Below, in pieces: positions 7,045 through 14,552 of a DNA stretch of 22,472 bases (its first letter is position 1; every line of letters begins with the position of its first letter). The position numbers were made by a program, and so were the translations under genes. The DNA lies in contig CAYFXE010000044.1 in assembly GCA_964347035.1 (NCBI GenBank), forward strand, positions 1 through 22,472, read 5' to 3'. Below the pieces are notes generated by a model. The model was given only the letters and a program-made list of their open reading frames with translations. It did not search any database and was not told where the DNA came from. This DNA is from CAYFXE01 sp964347035 (GTDB lineage: Bacteria > Acidobacteriota > Aminicenantia > Aminicenantales > Aminicenantaceae).

Positions 7045-7125
7045 CGGGGTCAGGCTTCGTCATCTTGATTAGCCTAGGGCAAAATTGACATTTCTGTCAA
7101 TCATTCAAGATGAAGCCTGACCCCG
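7045..7125. repeat. Long inverted repeat between mltD and rplQ (REP-like)
   Basis: The left arm (7045-7068) begins CGGGGTCAGGCTTC and ends ATCTTGA. The reverse complement of the right arm (7105-7125) has the same 14 bp and the same 7 bp, without the 3-nt GTC insertion at 7059-7061. A second perfect hairpin sits in the loop (7084-7101). The G/C-rich outer arms between convergent genes look like a repetitive extragenic palindrome. Whether further copies exist in the genome cannot be seen here. It may also serve as a two-way terminator. Confidence 0.6.
7084..7101 (-). terminator. GNRA-loop hairpin at the end of the ribosomal superoperon
   Basis: Read on the minus strand, ATTGACA - GAAA - TGTCAAT forms a perfect 7-bp stem with a GAAA tetraloop, followed by TTTG. 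It lies 53 bp after the rplQ stop, nested in the long inverted repeat. The T tract is short, so it is a candidate rather than a clear intrinsic terminator. Confidence 0.45.
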
Positions 7126-7153
7126 ATGCCCTCAAGTTTGCCTGCTTGCTTTC

Positions 7154-7564
7154 TTATTTCTTAGCTTTGGCTTTTTCTTTTTCCTTTTTCTTTTTTTTCT
7201 TCTTGAACTCAGAACCGACGAGTTCGATCATGGCCATCTCGGCCCCGTCTCCTGCCCGTGGCCCAATCTTGACGATTCTTGTGTATCCTCCTGGTCTCTC
7301 GCTGAAACGGGGACCGAGCTCTTCAAAAAGCTTTCGGACAATATTCTTTTTGAAGACGAATCTCAAGGCTCTACGTCTGGAGTGAAGTGTGTCCTTTTTG
7401 GCTAACGTGATCATCCTCTCAGCAAGAGGTCGGACCGCTTTGGCCTTGGCCAATGTTGTCTTTACCCTTTCTTTATCCAAGAGAGAGGTGACGAGATTGC
7501 GGAGTAAGGCCCTCCTGTGAGATGAGTTTCTTCTCAGTTTTTTCCCTCTGACTCGGTGTCTCAT
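7154..7564 (-). CDS. rplQ: 50S ribosomal protein L17
   Basis: The 136-residue product starts MRHRVRGKKL, followed by the SSHRRALLRNL segment and the PRAGDGAEMA(M)IELV ending typical of bacterial L17, a protein of the 50S subunit near the exit-tunnel side. The conserved domain ends at about residue 118. It is followed by an unusual low-complexity tail of about 17 residues, almost all Lys with Glu and Ala, which probably reaches over rRNA. The start overlaps the rpoA stop by 4 bp (ATGA). It is the last gene of the superoperon. Confidence 0.97.
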   Translation of the reverse strand: MRHRVRGKKLRRNSSHRRALLRNLVTSLLDKERVKTTLAKAKAVRPLAERMITLAKKDTLHSRRRALRFVFKKNIVRKLFEELGPRFSERPGGYTRIVKIGPRAGDGAEMAMIELVGSEFKKKKKKKEKEKAKAKK

Positions 7565-8589
7565 CGTACGGCTTCTTCCTCTCTACTTCCCTCCTTCTCT
7601 TCTTCTAGTTGTTCTAATAGTTTAGGATGAAGATCCAGGTTTAGGCCCAATCCTAATTCTTGAAGTGTATCTTTAATTTCGGTTAGGGATTTCCGTCCGA
7701 AATTCTTAGTCTTCAACAGATCATCTTCAGTCTTTCTAACCAACTCGAAGATCTTATCGATTCCAGCCGCTCTCAAACAGTTGTTTGACCTGACAGAAAG
7801 CTCCAGATGATCGATTGTTTTGGATAAAATTTCCAGCTGAGAAAGATAGGGAATCTCTTTCTTGGAGGGTGCTCTTTCTATTTTCAGAGGCTCATCCACG
7901 ACATTGAGAAAAATCACCATATGATCTCGAAGAAGCTTAGCAGCCTGGGCTAATGCCTCAGGTGGTGAGATGGCACCCGTCGTCCAAATCTCCATGGATA
8001 AATTCTCGTATTCGATACGTTTCCCGACTCTCGCGGGTTCGACTCGGTAATTCACCTTCCTTATAGGAGAATGAGAAGAGTCGACCGGAATAAAATCCAC
8101 GCTCAGGTTCTCGTCGAAATTCTGATCAGCTGGGATGTAACCTCTATTGTTCTTGACAACCATCTCGATTTCGAGCTTACCATCTTTATCGAGCGTAGCG
8201 ATGTAGATATCCGGATCGAGGATCTGGATATCAGAATCATGCTCTATGTCAGAGGACTTGATCTCGACTGGACCTTCCTTCTTGAGAGTCATGGATTTTG
8301 GCTCATCCCCTAAAAGCTTTAGAGGAATGCTCTTTAAATTCAAGATGATATCGGTAACATCCTCTACGATCCCAGGCATCGTGGAAAATTCGTGCAGAAC
8401 CCCGTGAATCCGGACATTTGTCATTGCAGCTCCGGTAATCGAGGACAGAAGAATTCTCCGTAGAGCATTCCCGACTGTTATGCCGTATCCCCTCTCGAAA
8501 GGCTGCGCTGAAAAACGTCCGTATGTATCCGTCAGGGTCTCGTAATCACACTCTAAGTATTTCGGCCTCTGGAATCCTGTTTCTATCAT
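7561..8589 (-). CDS. rpoA: DNA-directed RNA polymerase subunit alpha
   Basis: The 342-residue alpha subunit dimerises to nucleate RNA polymerase assembly. The N-terminal domain shows GYGITVGNALRRILLSS and MPGIVEDVTDIILNLK, which contact beta and beta'. The C-terminal domain shows ELSVRSNNCL, with the DNA-contacting Arg at about 267, and LLKTKNFGRKSLTEIK. A short acidic tail follows. I place the start at ATG 8589: AAAGGAGG lies 4 bp upstream, and the protein then begins MIETGFQRPK. An in-frame TTG at 8610 would put the ribosome binding site inside the coding region and is rejected. A 110-bp spacer separates it from rpsD, the longest inside the superoperon, so a separate promoter is possible. 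rplQ overlaps its end by 4 bp. Confidence 0.97.
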   Translation of the reverse strand: MIETGFQRPKYLECDYETLTDTYGRFSAQPFERGYGITVGNALRRILLSSITGAAMTNVRIHGVLHEFSTMPGIVEDVTDIILNLKSIPLKLLGDEPKSMTLKKEGPVEIKSSDIEHDSDIQILDPDIYIATLDKDGKLEIEMVVKNNRGYIPADQNFDENLSVDFIPVDSSHSPIRKVNYRVEPARVGKRIEYENLSMEIWTTGAISPPEALAQAAKLLRDHMVIFLNVVDEPLKIERAPSKKEIPYLSQLEILSKTIDHLELSVRSNNCLRAAGIDKIFELVRKTEDDLLKTKNFGRKSLTEIKDTLQELGLGLNLDLHPKLLEQLEEEKEGSREEEAVR

Positions 8590-8649
8590 TACGCCTCCTT
8601 TAATATTCAATCATATAAAAATCTCTAATCTATTCTTATCCATCTAATG

Positions 8650-8664
8650 GACCATGATCTGGTC
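8650..8664. promoter_or_regulatory. Palindrome in the rpsD-rpoA spacer
   Basis: GACCA-TGATC-TGGTC is a perfect 5-bp inverted repeat around a 5-nt centre that is itself nearly symmetric. On the minus strand it adjoins a TTGACC hexamer (8666-8661) that could be a -35 element, but the best -10 candidates downstream (such as TGGATA with 18-bp spacing) are weak. It could be an operator, a small hairpin, or chance. Confidence 0.25.
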
Positions 8665-8699
8665 AAGAGCTTATATCATTTTTCATAATGGAGAACTTC

Positions 8700-9326
8700 C
8701 TATTTTGAATAGAGCTCCACTATGAGGTGTTCTTCCACGGGAAATGTGACATCTTCCCGAGTTGGGATGGAGAGAACTTTCACCTCCATTCTATCTCTAT
8801 CAACCTCCAACCATCCCGGAACAGTCTTATTCTTATTAAGCTCCACAAGGGCTTTGGCATCTTCTTTTTGAGCTGTTTTTTCCTTGATAGAAATGATATT
8901 CCCCTTTTCCACAAGAAGGGATGGGATGTTGACTTTATGACTGTTGATACGAAAATGTCCATGACTGATCATCTGGCGGGCATGGGCTCTCGAGTGAGAG
9001 AAGCCCACAAGAAAAATAACGTTATCCAGACGCCTTTCCAGCATGCTCAACAGATTTTCTCCAGTGATCCCTTTCTTTCTCTCAGCTCTTTGAAAGAAGA
9101 GGCGAAACTGCCTTTCCGACATTCCATAATATCTTTTAATCTTCTGTTTCTCTCTGAGTTGGATTCCATATCCCAGAATCCGTCTCCTCATCCTTCCGTG
9201 CTCTCCAGGAGGATAGGCTCGCCTTTCTATCGAACATTTTTCCGTCAGGCATCGGTTTCCCTTAAGGAAAAGTTTCACCCTTTCAACCCGGCAGACTCGA
9301 CAAACAGAATCTCTATACCTTGCCAT
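8700..9326 (-). CDS. rpsD: 30S ribosomal protein S4
   Basis: The 208-residue primary 16S rRNA-binding protein nucleates assembly of the 30S body. The N-terminus carries four cysteines (C9, C12, C26, C31), the zinc-binding form of S4 found for example in Thermus; many bacteria have lost them. The S4 RNA-binding domain follows, with RRLDNVIFLVGFSHSRAHARQMISHGH and VEKGNIISIKE segments. The C-terminus ends VEEHLIVELYSK as usual. In many bacteria S4 represses the alpha operon by binding its mRNA; no such structure was traced here. It lies 10 bp after rpsK and 110 bp before rpoA. Confidence 0.97.
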   Translation of the reverse strand: MARYRDSVCRVCRVERVKLFLKGNRCLTEKCSIERRAYPPGEHGRMRRRILGYGIQLREKQKIKRYYGMSERQFRLFFQRAERKKGITGENLLSMLERRLDNVIFLVGFSHSRAHARQMISHGHFRINSHKVNIPSLLVEKGNIISIKEKTAQKEDAKALVELNKNKTVPGWLEVDRDRMEVKVLSIPTREDVTFPVEEHLIVELYSK

Positions 9327-9336
9327 CCTTCACTCC

Positions 9337-9729
9337 TTAAACCCTTCTTCTTTTTCGAACACGACACCCATTATGAGGGATAGGGGTGACATCCCTGATC
9401 GATTTTATTTCAAGTCCGTTGGCTTGCAGAGCCCTGATGGCCGATTCTCGGCCTGCTCCTGGGCCTTTTACTTTGACATCAACATACCTAACGCCGGAAT
9501 CTTTTGCCTTGGTGGAGGCTTCTTTAGCAGCAAGTTGGGCAGCAAAAGGCGTCCCCTTCCGCGCCCCCTTAAACCCTGCTGTTCCAGCGCTGGACCAGCA
9601 GACCGCGCCTCCTTGCTGATCGGTGATGGTGATGATGGTATTGTTGAATGTGGATTGGATGTAGGCGATACCAAACCCAATCTCTTTCTTAACTTTCTTC
9701 TTTCTTGTCTTTCTTTTGGGTTTTGGCAT
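9337..9729 (-). CDS. rpsK: 30S ribosomal protein S11
   Basis: The 130-residue product is a platform protein of the 30S subunit near the mRNA exit. After a lysine-rich N-terminal tail, it shows AYIQSTFNNTIITITD, SSAGTAGFKGARKGTPFAAQ and VKGPGAGRESAIRAL, all standard. The end PIPHNGCRVRKRRRV is the conserved S11 C-terminus. It is spaced 14 bp from rpsM and 10 bp from rpsD. Confidence 0.98.
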   Translation of the reverse strand: MPKPKRKTRKKKVKKEIGFGIAYIQSTFNNTIITITDQQGGAVCWSSAGTAGFKGARKGTPFAAQLAAKEASTKAKDSGVRYVDVKVKGPGAGRESAIRALQANGLEIKSIRDVTPIPHNGCRVRKRRRV

Positions 9730-9743
9730 TTCAGTCTTCCTTT

Positions 9744-10118
9744 CTATCTAGTCTTGGTTTTTTTTATGGTTTGACCTCGAGGCCCTTTCCTTGTCCTCGC
9801 GTTGGTCCGTGTTCTCTGCCCCCGCACAGGCAATCTTCTCCGGTGTCTTAGACCTCGATAACTGCTGATATCCTGGAGCCTTCTTATGTTTAGAGTTACT
9901 TCTTTGCGCAGGTCTCCCTCGATCTTCTCTCGCTTCTCGATAACCTGTCGAATGGTGTTGACTTCGTCTTCGGTGAGGGCCTTAACTTTCTTGTCCTTAT
10001 CAATCTTTGCTTCCTCGAGGATCTTGATGGATCTCGAGCGCCCGATTCCGAAAATGTAGGTCAATCCAACCTCAATCCTCTTTTCAGAGGGAAGCGTGAT
10101 TCCAGCTATTCTCGCCAT
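9744..10118 (-). CDS. rpsM: 30S ribosomal protein S13
   Basis: The 124-residue head protein of the 30S subunit contacts tRNA and forms bridges to the 50S subunit. It begins MARIAGITLPSEKRIEVGLTYI with the helix-hairpin-helix segment IFGIGRSRSIKIL. It ends with the basic stretch SYRGLRHRRRLPVRGQRT followed by NARTRKGPRG, which is diagnostic. An AGAGG binding site precedes the ATG. It follows rpmJ by 11 bp. Confidence 0.98.
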   Translation of the reverse strand: MARIAGITLPSEKRIEVGLTYIFGIGRSRSIKILEEAKIDKDKKVKALTEDEVNTIRQVIEKREKIEGDLRKEVTLNIRRLQDISSYRGLRHRRRLPVRGQRTRTNARTRKGPRGQTIKKTKTR

Positions 10119-10129
10119 TTTTACCTCTT

Positions 10130-10243
10130 CTATCCTTGTCTTTGTTTATGTTTGGGGTTGGAGCAGATGACTCTCAAAGTCCCCTTTCTCTTGATGATTC
10201 GGCAATTCCGGCATATTTTTTTTATCGACGCTCTGACTTTCAT
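10130..10243 (-). CDS. rpmJ: 50S ribosomal protein L36
   Basis: This is a 37-residue protein beginning MKVRASIKKICRNCRIIKRK and ending NPKHKQRQG. It is the zinc-binding form of L36: C11, C14, C27 and H32 form the C-x2-C-x12-C-x4-H site. It is a small late-assembly protein of the 50S subunit. It fills the apparent gap between infA and rpsM, with spacers of 12 and 11 bp, exactly where L36 belongs in this operon. The stop is TAG. Confidence 0.96.
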   Translation of the reverse strand: MKVRASIKKICRNCRIIKRKGTLRVICSNPKHKQRQG

Positions 10244-10255
10244 CTTCTGTGTCCC

Positions 10256-10474
10256 TTATTTGAATCGATAGGTGATTCTTCCTTTGGTTAAATCGTAAGG
10301 GGAAAGCTCAACCAGAACCTTATCGCCCGGAAGAATCCTGATGAAATGCTTCCTCATCCTCCCAGAAATATGGGCAAGAATTCTATGTTTATTGACCAGT
10401 TCAACTCTAAACATGGCATTAGGAAGGGTCTCGATCACCACCCCCTCTGTCTCGATGACATCACGCTTAGGCAT
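10256..10474 (-). CDS. infA: Translation initiation factor IF-1
   Basis: This 72-residue single OB-fold protein occupies the A site of the 30S subunit during initiation and strengthens IF-2 and IF-3 action. The sequence MPKRDVIETEGVV, NAMFRVELVN, LAHISGRMRKHFIRILPGD and VELSPYDLTKGRI is near consensus and the length is exactly typical. Its start overlaps the end of map by 8 bp, indicating translational coupling. Confidence 0.98.
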   Translation of the reverse strand: MPKRDVIETEGVVIETLPNAMFRVELVNKHRILAHISGRMRKHFIRILPGDKVLVELSPYDLTKGRITYRFK

Positions 10475-11258
10475 ACTGACTCTCCTTGGCTCGGAGGAGA
10501 TTCTCTTTCTCTTCCAGAGAACTTAAGATTTGAGGGCCATTTTCGGTCACAGCCACCGTATGCTCATAATGGGCAGACAAACTTCTGTCTTGGGTCACGG
10601 CTGTCCAGTTATCCGAGAGAATCTCTACGCGCCAGTCCCCGATAGCAATCATCGGCTCGATGGCCAAGACTAACCCGGGCCTGATTTTTGGCCCCCGGCC
10701 TGGCTGACCAAAATTGGGAACTTGCGGTTCTTCATGCAGCGAAAGGCCAATCCCATGGCCAACAAAATTCCGAATCACAGAAAACCCACGCGATTCAACA
10801 TAGTTTTGAATCGCCGATGATATATCTGATAGGCGTAGTCCTTCCTTCATCTGCTGCATTCCTTTGAAGAATGCTCCCTCTGCTGTCTCGATGAGCTTTT
10901 TTGCCCTGGCACTGATCTTCCCCACGGGATAGGTCACGGCTGCATCACCGTAGTAGCCTTCGTGGATAACACCAAAATCGAGGCTGATGATATCCCCTTC
11001 TCTCAGAGTGCGGGAGGAAGGGATGCCATGGACGATCTCTTCATTGATCGAGGTGCAAAGCGAGGCCGGATAACCGCGGTATCCTTTGAAGGCAGGACTA
11101 GCGTCCATTTCTCTAGTTTTCTGTTCGGCGTAATCATCCAATTCTTTTGTCTGCACTCCGGGTTGGATCAGGCCTTTCAATTCACTCAGAACCTTGGCCA
11201 CAATCTGGTTGCTCATTTTTATAGCCTGAATCTCCTCTCGACTTTTATAGACAATCAC
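10467..11258 (-). CDS. map: Type I methionine aminopeptidase
   Basis: This 263-residue cytosolic metalloenzyme removes the initiator Met from nascent proteins when the second residue is small. The pita-bread fold ligands are visible: D94 (ISLDFGV), D105 (YYGDAAV), H168 (FVGHGIG), E201 (AIEPM) and E232 (HYEHTV), plus H78 (VHGIP), which helps catalysis. No N-terminal zinc-finger extension is present, so it is the short MetAP1a class. The C-terminus extends some 15 residues past the usual end. It overlaps adk upstream by 4 bp and infA downstream by 8 bp; the adk-map-infA order is the classical one. Confidence 0.97.
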   Translation of the reverse strand: MIVYKSREEIQAIKMSNQIVAKVLSELKGLIQPGVQTKELDDYAEQKTREMDASPAFKGYRGYPASLCTSINEEIVHGIPSSRTLREGDIISLDFGVIHEGYYGDAAVTYPVGKISARAKKLIETAEGAFFKGMQQMKEGLRLSDISSAIQNYVESRGFSVIRNFVGHGIGLSLHEEPQVPNFGQPGRGPKIRPGLVLAIEPMIAIGDWRVEILSDNWTAVTQDRSLSAHYEHTVAVTENGPQILSSLEEKENLLRAKESQYA

Positions 11259-11923
11259 CTTGCTGCCTCCGTATTGTTCAACTCGTCTAATTCTCCGTCC
11301 AGAATGTCACAGATCCTGTCGAACACCGTGTTGATATCTCCGAGACCATCCACACGAAAGTACAGCCCCTTTCCCTGATAATAATCGATGAGCTTTACTG
11401 TCTCTTCGTGGTAGACGCGTAACCTTTCTTTGATCACCTCTGGTTTGTCATCCTCCCTCTGGATGAGTTGCCCTTCGCAGACATCGCAACGAACTTCTGT
11501 CTTCTTAGAGATGGAAAGATTATAAATCGTCTTACAGCTGGAACAGATCCGACGCGAGGAGAGTCGATCGATGATTTCTTTCTCTTCCAAGTAGATATCG
11601 ATCACGATGGGCGCAGGGCCTTCATCGATCTTTTCAAGGATTTGAGCTTGAGCCAGGTTTCGTGGGAATCCATCCAGTATATATCCCTCACGACAGTCGG
11701 GTTCCACAATCCTCTCTTGGAGCATAGAAATTACAATCTCATCGCTCACCAGCAGACCCTGATCCATGTATATTTTGGCCTTCTTTCCTAAAACCGTTCC
11801 TCTCTGGACTGCATCACGAAGAAGATCGCCGGTTGAAATCTTGGGAAATCCGTATTTTTCCTGAATCAACTCTCCTTGAGTTCCTTTACCGCTGCCTGGA
11901 GGTCCCATCAAAATAATCCTCAT
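11255..11923 (-). CDS. adk: Adenylate kinase
   Basis: The 222-residue enzyme catalyses ATP + AMP to 2 ADP. The P-loop GPPGSGKGT occupies residues 7-15, the AMP-binding STGDLLR 30-36, and DGFPRN 84-89 carries catalytic residues. It is a long-type kinase whose LID domain has four cysteines (C127, C130, C146, C149) for structural zinc, as in Bacillus; enterobacterial enzymes lack them. Its start overlaps the secY stop by 4 bp and its stop overlaps the map start by 4 bp. Confidence 0.98.
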   Translation of the reverse strand: MRIILMGPPGSGKGTQGELIQEKYGFPKISTGDLLRDAVQRGTVLGKKAKIYMDQGLLVSDEIVISMLQERIVEPDCREGYILDGFPRNLAQAQILEKIDEGPAPIVIDIYLEEKEIIDRLSSRRICSSCKTIYNLSISKKTEVRCDVCEGQLIQREDDKPEVIKERLRVYHEETVKLIDYYQGKGLYFRVDGLGDINTVFDRICDILDGELDELNNTEAAR

Positions 11924-13302
11924 CCTCTTCGTCCTTTCACGCGTCCTCTTCGCATGAAACCATCATAATGACGCATGACGAGCTGGGCCTCGATCTGCTG
12001 GAGCGTGTCCATGGCTACGCCGACGACAATCAAAATGGAAGTTCCGCCAAAATAAAAATTGACGTTCAATCCTTGAGTGAACCATTTTGGTAGATTGGCT
12101 TCCAAAAAGTCTCCTATAAAAGGAAGGGTCTGAACTTTAAATCCCGTAATCAAGAATTCTGGCAGAACAGCAATAGCCGCTAAGTATATAGCACCGACCA
12201 GGGTGATTCGAGATAGTACACCATCTATAAAATCTGATGTGTTTTTCCCAGGCCGTATTCCTGGTATGAATCCTCCATACTTCCTCAGATTATCCGCCAC
12301 ATCCGTGGGATTAAAGATGATGGAAACATAGAAATAGGTAAAGAAAATAATTGCCGCCACATACAGCAAATTATAAAGAGGCATACCAAGGGAAAACTGC
12401 TGAGCAATGGTCTGGAAAATGGGAAGTTTAACAAGCTGAGCTAAAGTGGAAGGAATGGTGATTACCGAGGCAGCAAATATAATGGGAATAACACCTCCGG
12501 TGTTGACCCGGAGAGGAAGATGCGTGCTCTGGCCACCGTAAATTTTTCTCCCGACAACTCTCTTGGCATAGGAGACCGGTATCCGTCGCTGTCCTCTCTC
12601 GACGATAACGATGATGACAACAACCGCCAGCATCAGGACCACAAGAAAAATCAGTCTCAACGGAGACATCTCTCCCGTCCGTAAACCTGACAACACCGTC
12701 GAAATTCCTCCTGGCAAAGAGACAACAATCCCTGCAAAAATGATTAAGGAAATGCCGTTGCCGATCCCTCTCTCGGATATCTGCTCTCCTAACCACATGA
12801 TAAAAACCGTTCCTGTGGTAAGAGTCAGAACTGTCAAGAACCTGAATCCCCAACCAGGATTGGGAACAATCGGGGCACCTCCAGGGCTTGTGAGCTGCTC
12901 TAGAAATAGGCTGATTCCAAAGCCCTGGATCAAACAGATGCCGATCGTCCCGTAGCGGGTGTACTGGGTAATTTTCTTCCGGCCGAGTTCGCCTTCTTTT
13001 GACAACCGCTCCAAATAGGGCCAGACGACCTGGAGCAGCTGAAGGATGATCGAGGCACTGATGTAGGGCATGATACCCAGAGCGAAAATGGTCATCCTGG
13101 ACATGTTCCGGCCAGAGAACAGATCGACAAAACCCAGGATGGTACCTCTTTGAGCTTCCCAAAACTCAGCCAAGGCTGTGGCACTAATCCCTGGATTGGG
13201 GATCTGAGCGCCTATTCTGTAGACCGCCAGAAGGGCCAGAGTAAAGATGACCCTCTTTCTCAAATCAGGGATACTGAATATGTTTCTTATACTTTCAAGC
13301 AT
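11920..13302 (-). CDS. secY: Preprotein translocase subunit SecY
   Basis: The 460-residue inner-membrane channel for Sec-dependent export and membrane insertion shows about ten transmembrane segments, starting with RVIFTLALLAVYRIGAQIP. The conserved FSGRNMSRMTIFALGIMPYISASII plug and TM2 region and the cytoplasmic KRVVGRKIYGGQSTHLPLR loop (SecA and ribosome contact) are visible. PGKNTSDFIDGVLSRIT is also typical. The basic C-terminal tail is short (RRGRVKGRRG). The stop of rplO and the start of secY share one base (TGATG), so translation is coupled. Confidence 0.98.
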   Translation of the reverse strand: MLESIRNIFSIPDLRKRVIFTLALLAVYRIGAQIPNPGISATALAEFWEAQRGTILGFVDLFSGRNMSRMTIFALGIMPYISASIILQLLQVVWPYLERLSKEGELGRKKITQYTRYGTIGICLIQGFGISLFLEQLTSPGGAPIVPNPGWGFRFLTVLTLTTGTVFIMWLGEQISERGIGNGISLIIFAGIVVSLPGGISTVLSGLRTGEMSPLRLIFLVVLMLAVVVIIVIVERGQRRIPVSYAKRVVGRKIYGGQSTHLPLRVNTGGVIPIIFAASVITIPSTLAQLVKLPIFQTIAQQFSLGMPLYNLLYVAAIIFFTYFYVSIIFNPTDVADNLRKYGGFIPGIRPGKNTSDFIDGVLSRITLVGAIYLAAIAVLPEFLITGFKVQTLPFIGDFLEANLPKWFTQGLNVNFYFGGTSILIVVGVAMDTLQQIEAQLVMRHYDGFMRRGRVKGRRG

Positions 13303-13748
13303 CAGGATTTTCCGATAAGTATAGCCTTTCCTCCCGCTTTTTCAATCTTCTGTTGGGCAGAGTGAGAAAACTTATGGGCATGAATCGATTTGGGAGAGGA
13401 GAGATCCCCTCTCCCCAGGATTTTTACCCGTTCTGTCTCTTTCTTAATCAGGCCAGCTTCAACGAGATCTTTCAGCTTGACTTCTTTCTTCTTGACTCTT
13501 TCTAATCTTATCAGGTTCACTTCACGATATTCCTTCCTAAAGATGTTAGTAAAACCTCTCTTAGGAAGACGACGATGGAGGGGCATCTGGCCTCCCTCGA
13601 AACCTCGCTTCTTCGAATACCCACTAATGGACTTTTGTCCCTTGGTTCCTCGGCCGGCAGTCTTACCTCGTCCAGATCCAGGACCCCGGCCGACTCGACG
13701 GCCTGTCTTGCGCGCGTTTTCCGCGGGATGTAGGTTGCTTAGATTCAT
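13302..13748 (-). CDS. rplO: 50S ribosomal protein L15
   Basis: The 148-residue product has the diagnostic Gly/Arg-rich N-terminus (RRVGRGPGSGRGKTAGRGTKGQ split by a short hinge), which threads into 23S rRNA, and a C-terminal globular domain ending AGGKAILIGKS. It is a late-assembly protein of the 50S subunit. The start overlaps rpmD by 4 bp, and its stop shares one base with the secY start. Confidence 0.97.
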   Translation of the reverse strand: MNLSNLHPAENARKTGRRVGRGPGSGRGKTAGRGTKGQKSISGYSKKRGFEGGQMPLHRRLPKRGFTNIFRKEYREVNLIRLERVKKKEVKLKDLVEAGLIKKETERVKILGRGDLSSPKSIHAHKFSHSAQQKIEKAGGKAILIGKS

Positions 13749-14008
13749 TTTTTATCTACTACCTTCACTCTGACGAGATGCTCGACCTTTCTGATCATAC
13801 CCCGAATCTCGGGACAATCCTTACGAAAGACCTCTGAATGAACTCTTCGCAGCCCGAGCCCCTTGATCACCTCTCGCTGTTTTTGGGGACGGCCGATGAG
13901 GCTTCGAACGAGCTCGACTCTCAGCAGCCTCTGCTCAGGGACTCGCTTCTTTGTCTTCCCTTTCTTGACGAATTTCTTTTCTTTTTGGGACGCTTCGTTC
14001 ACTGTCAT
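13745..14008 (-). CDS. rpmD: 50S ribosomal protein L30 with N-terminal extension
   Basis: The core LRVELVRSLIGRPQKQREVIKGLGLRR through IRGMIRKVEHLVRVK is a standard L30 ferredoxin-like fold of the 50S subunit. At 87 residues it is longer than the usual 55-65: about 26 extra residues, mostly Lys, Glu and Gln, precede the core. The ATG chosen gives an ATGA overlap with rpsE; there is no ATG between it and the core, so the extension is probably real. It also overlaps rplO by 4 bp. Confidence 0.94.
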   Translation of the reverse strand: MTVNEASQKEKKFVKKGKTKKRVPEQRLLRVELVRSLIGRPQKQREVIKGLGLRRVHSEVFRKDCPEIRGMIRKVEHLVRVKVVDKK

Positions 14009-14520
14009 ATCCGGTCCTCGGATTTTCCTCTATCTTTAGAGACTTGATCCGGGTCTTTTAGTTTTCTTAAAGCTTCCATCGTGGCATGAGCCACACTGAT
14101 GGGATTATTGCTGCGTACAGATTTGGTCAGAATATCCTTAATTCCAGCCAATTCCATGATAACTCTCACCGCGCCGCCGGCGATTACTCCTGTTCCTCTT
14201 GATGCGGGGCGAAGGACGACAACACCGCCACCAGCTTCTCCCCGAATGGCATGGGGAATCGTGGTTTCTGCTAGCGGCACTTGGATGAGTTTTTTCTTGG
14301 CATCTTCGACACCTTTAGCTATGGCCATAGGAACTTCACGAGCCTTTCCTTTTCCGATCCCGACCCTTCCGTTCTCGTCACCAGCAGCCACCAAAGCGGA
14401 AAAACTCAGGTTTTTGCCGCCCTTGACCACCTTGGTGACTCTGCGGATAGAGATCACCTGGTCCTTTAGTTCGATTTCTTGTTCTTCTACCTCTTCTTCT
14501 CTAATCTCATCCTCAGCCAC
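14005..14520 (-). CDS. rpsE: 30S ribosomal protein S5
   Basis: This 171-residue protein acts in 30S assembly, decoding accuracy and mRNA unwinding at the entry site. The double-stranded RNA-binding-like N-terminal domain shows RRVTKVVKGGKNLSFSAL and GRVGIGKGKAREVPMAI. The C-terminal domain shows PASRGTGVIAGGAVR and KSVRSNNPISVAHAT. An acidic stretch of about 18 residues (repeated Glu) precedes the conserved domain. It lies 32 bp after rplR and overlaps rpmD by 4 bp. Confidence 0.98.
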   Translation of the reverse strand: MAEDEIREEEVEEQEIELKDQVISIRRVTKVVKGGKNLSFSALVAAGDENGRVGIGKGKAREVPMAIAKGVEDAKKKLIQVPLAETTIPHAIRGEAGGGVVVLRPASRGTGVIAGGAVRVIMELAGIKDILTKSVRSNNPISVAHATMEALRKLKDPDQVSKDRGKSEDRI

Positions 14521-14552
14521 TCTTTTTCCTCCTTCTCAGGACTTACCTGGAC

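Noticed and set aside
7028..7153. tRNA or small RNA gene in the mltD-rplQ gap
   Set aside because: The inverted repeat folds into simple hairpins, not a cloverleaf, and no promoter is visible.
8590..8610. TTG start at 8610 for rpoA
   Set aside because: The AAAGGAGG ribosome binding site for the ATG at 8589 lies within that extension.
8727..9383. 218-codon plus-strand frame opposite rpsD
   Set aside because: It lies antisense to a highly conserved S4 gene and has no family features.
12428..13162. Long open frame (244 codons) on the minus strand inside secY
   Set aside because: It is out of frame with the clear SecY coding region, has no recognisable domain and has the biased composition of a shadow frame.
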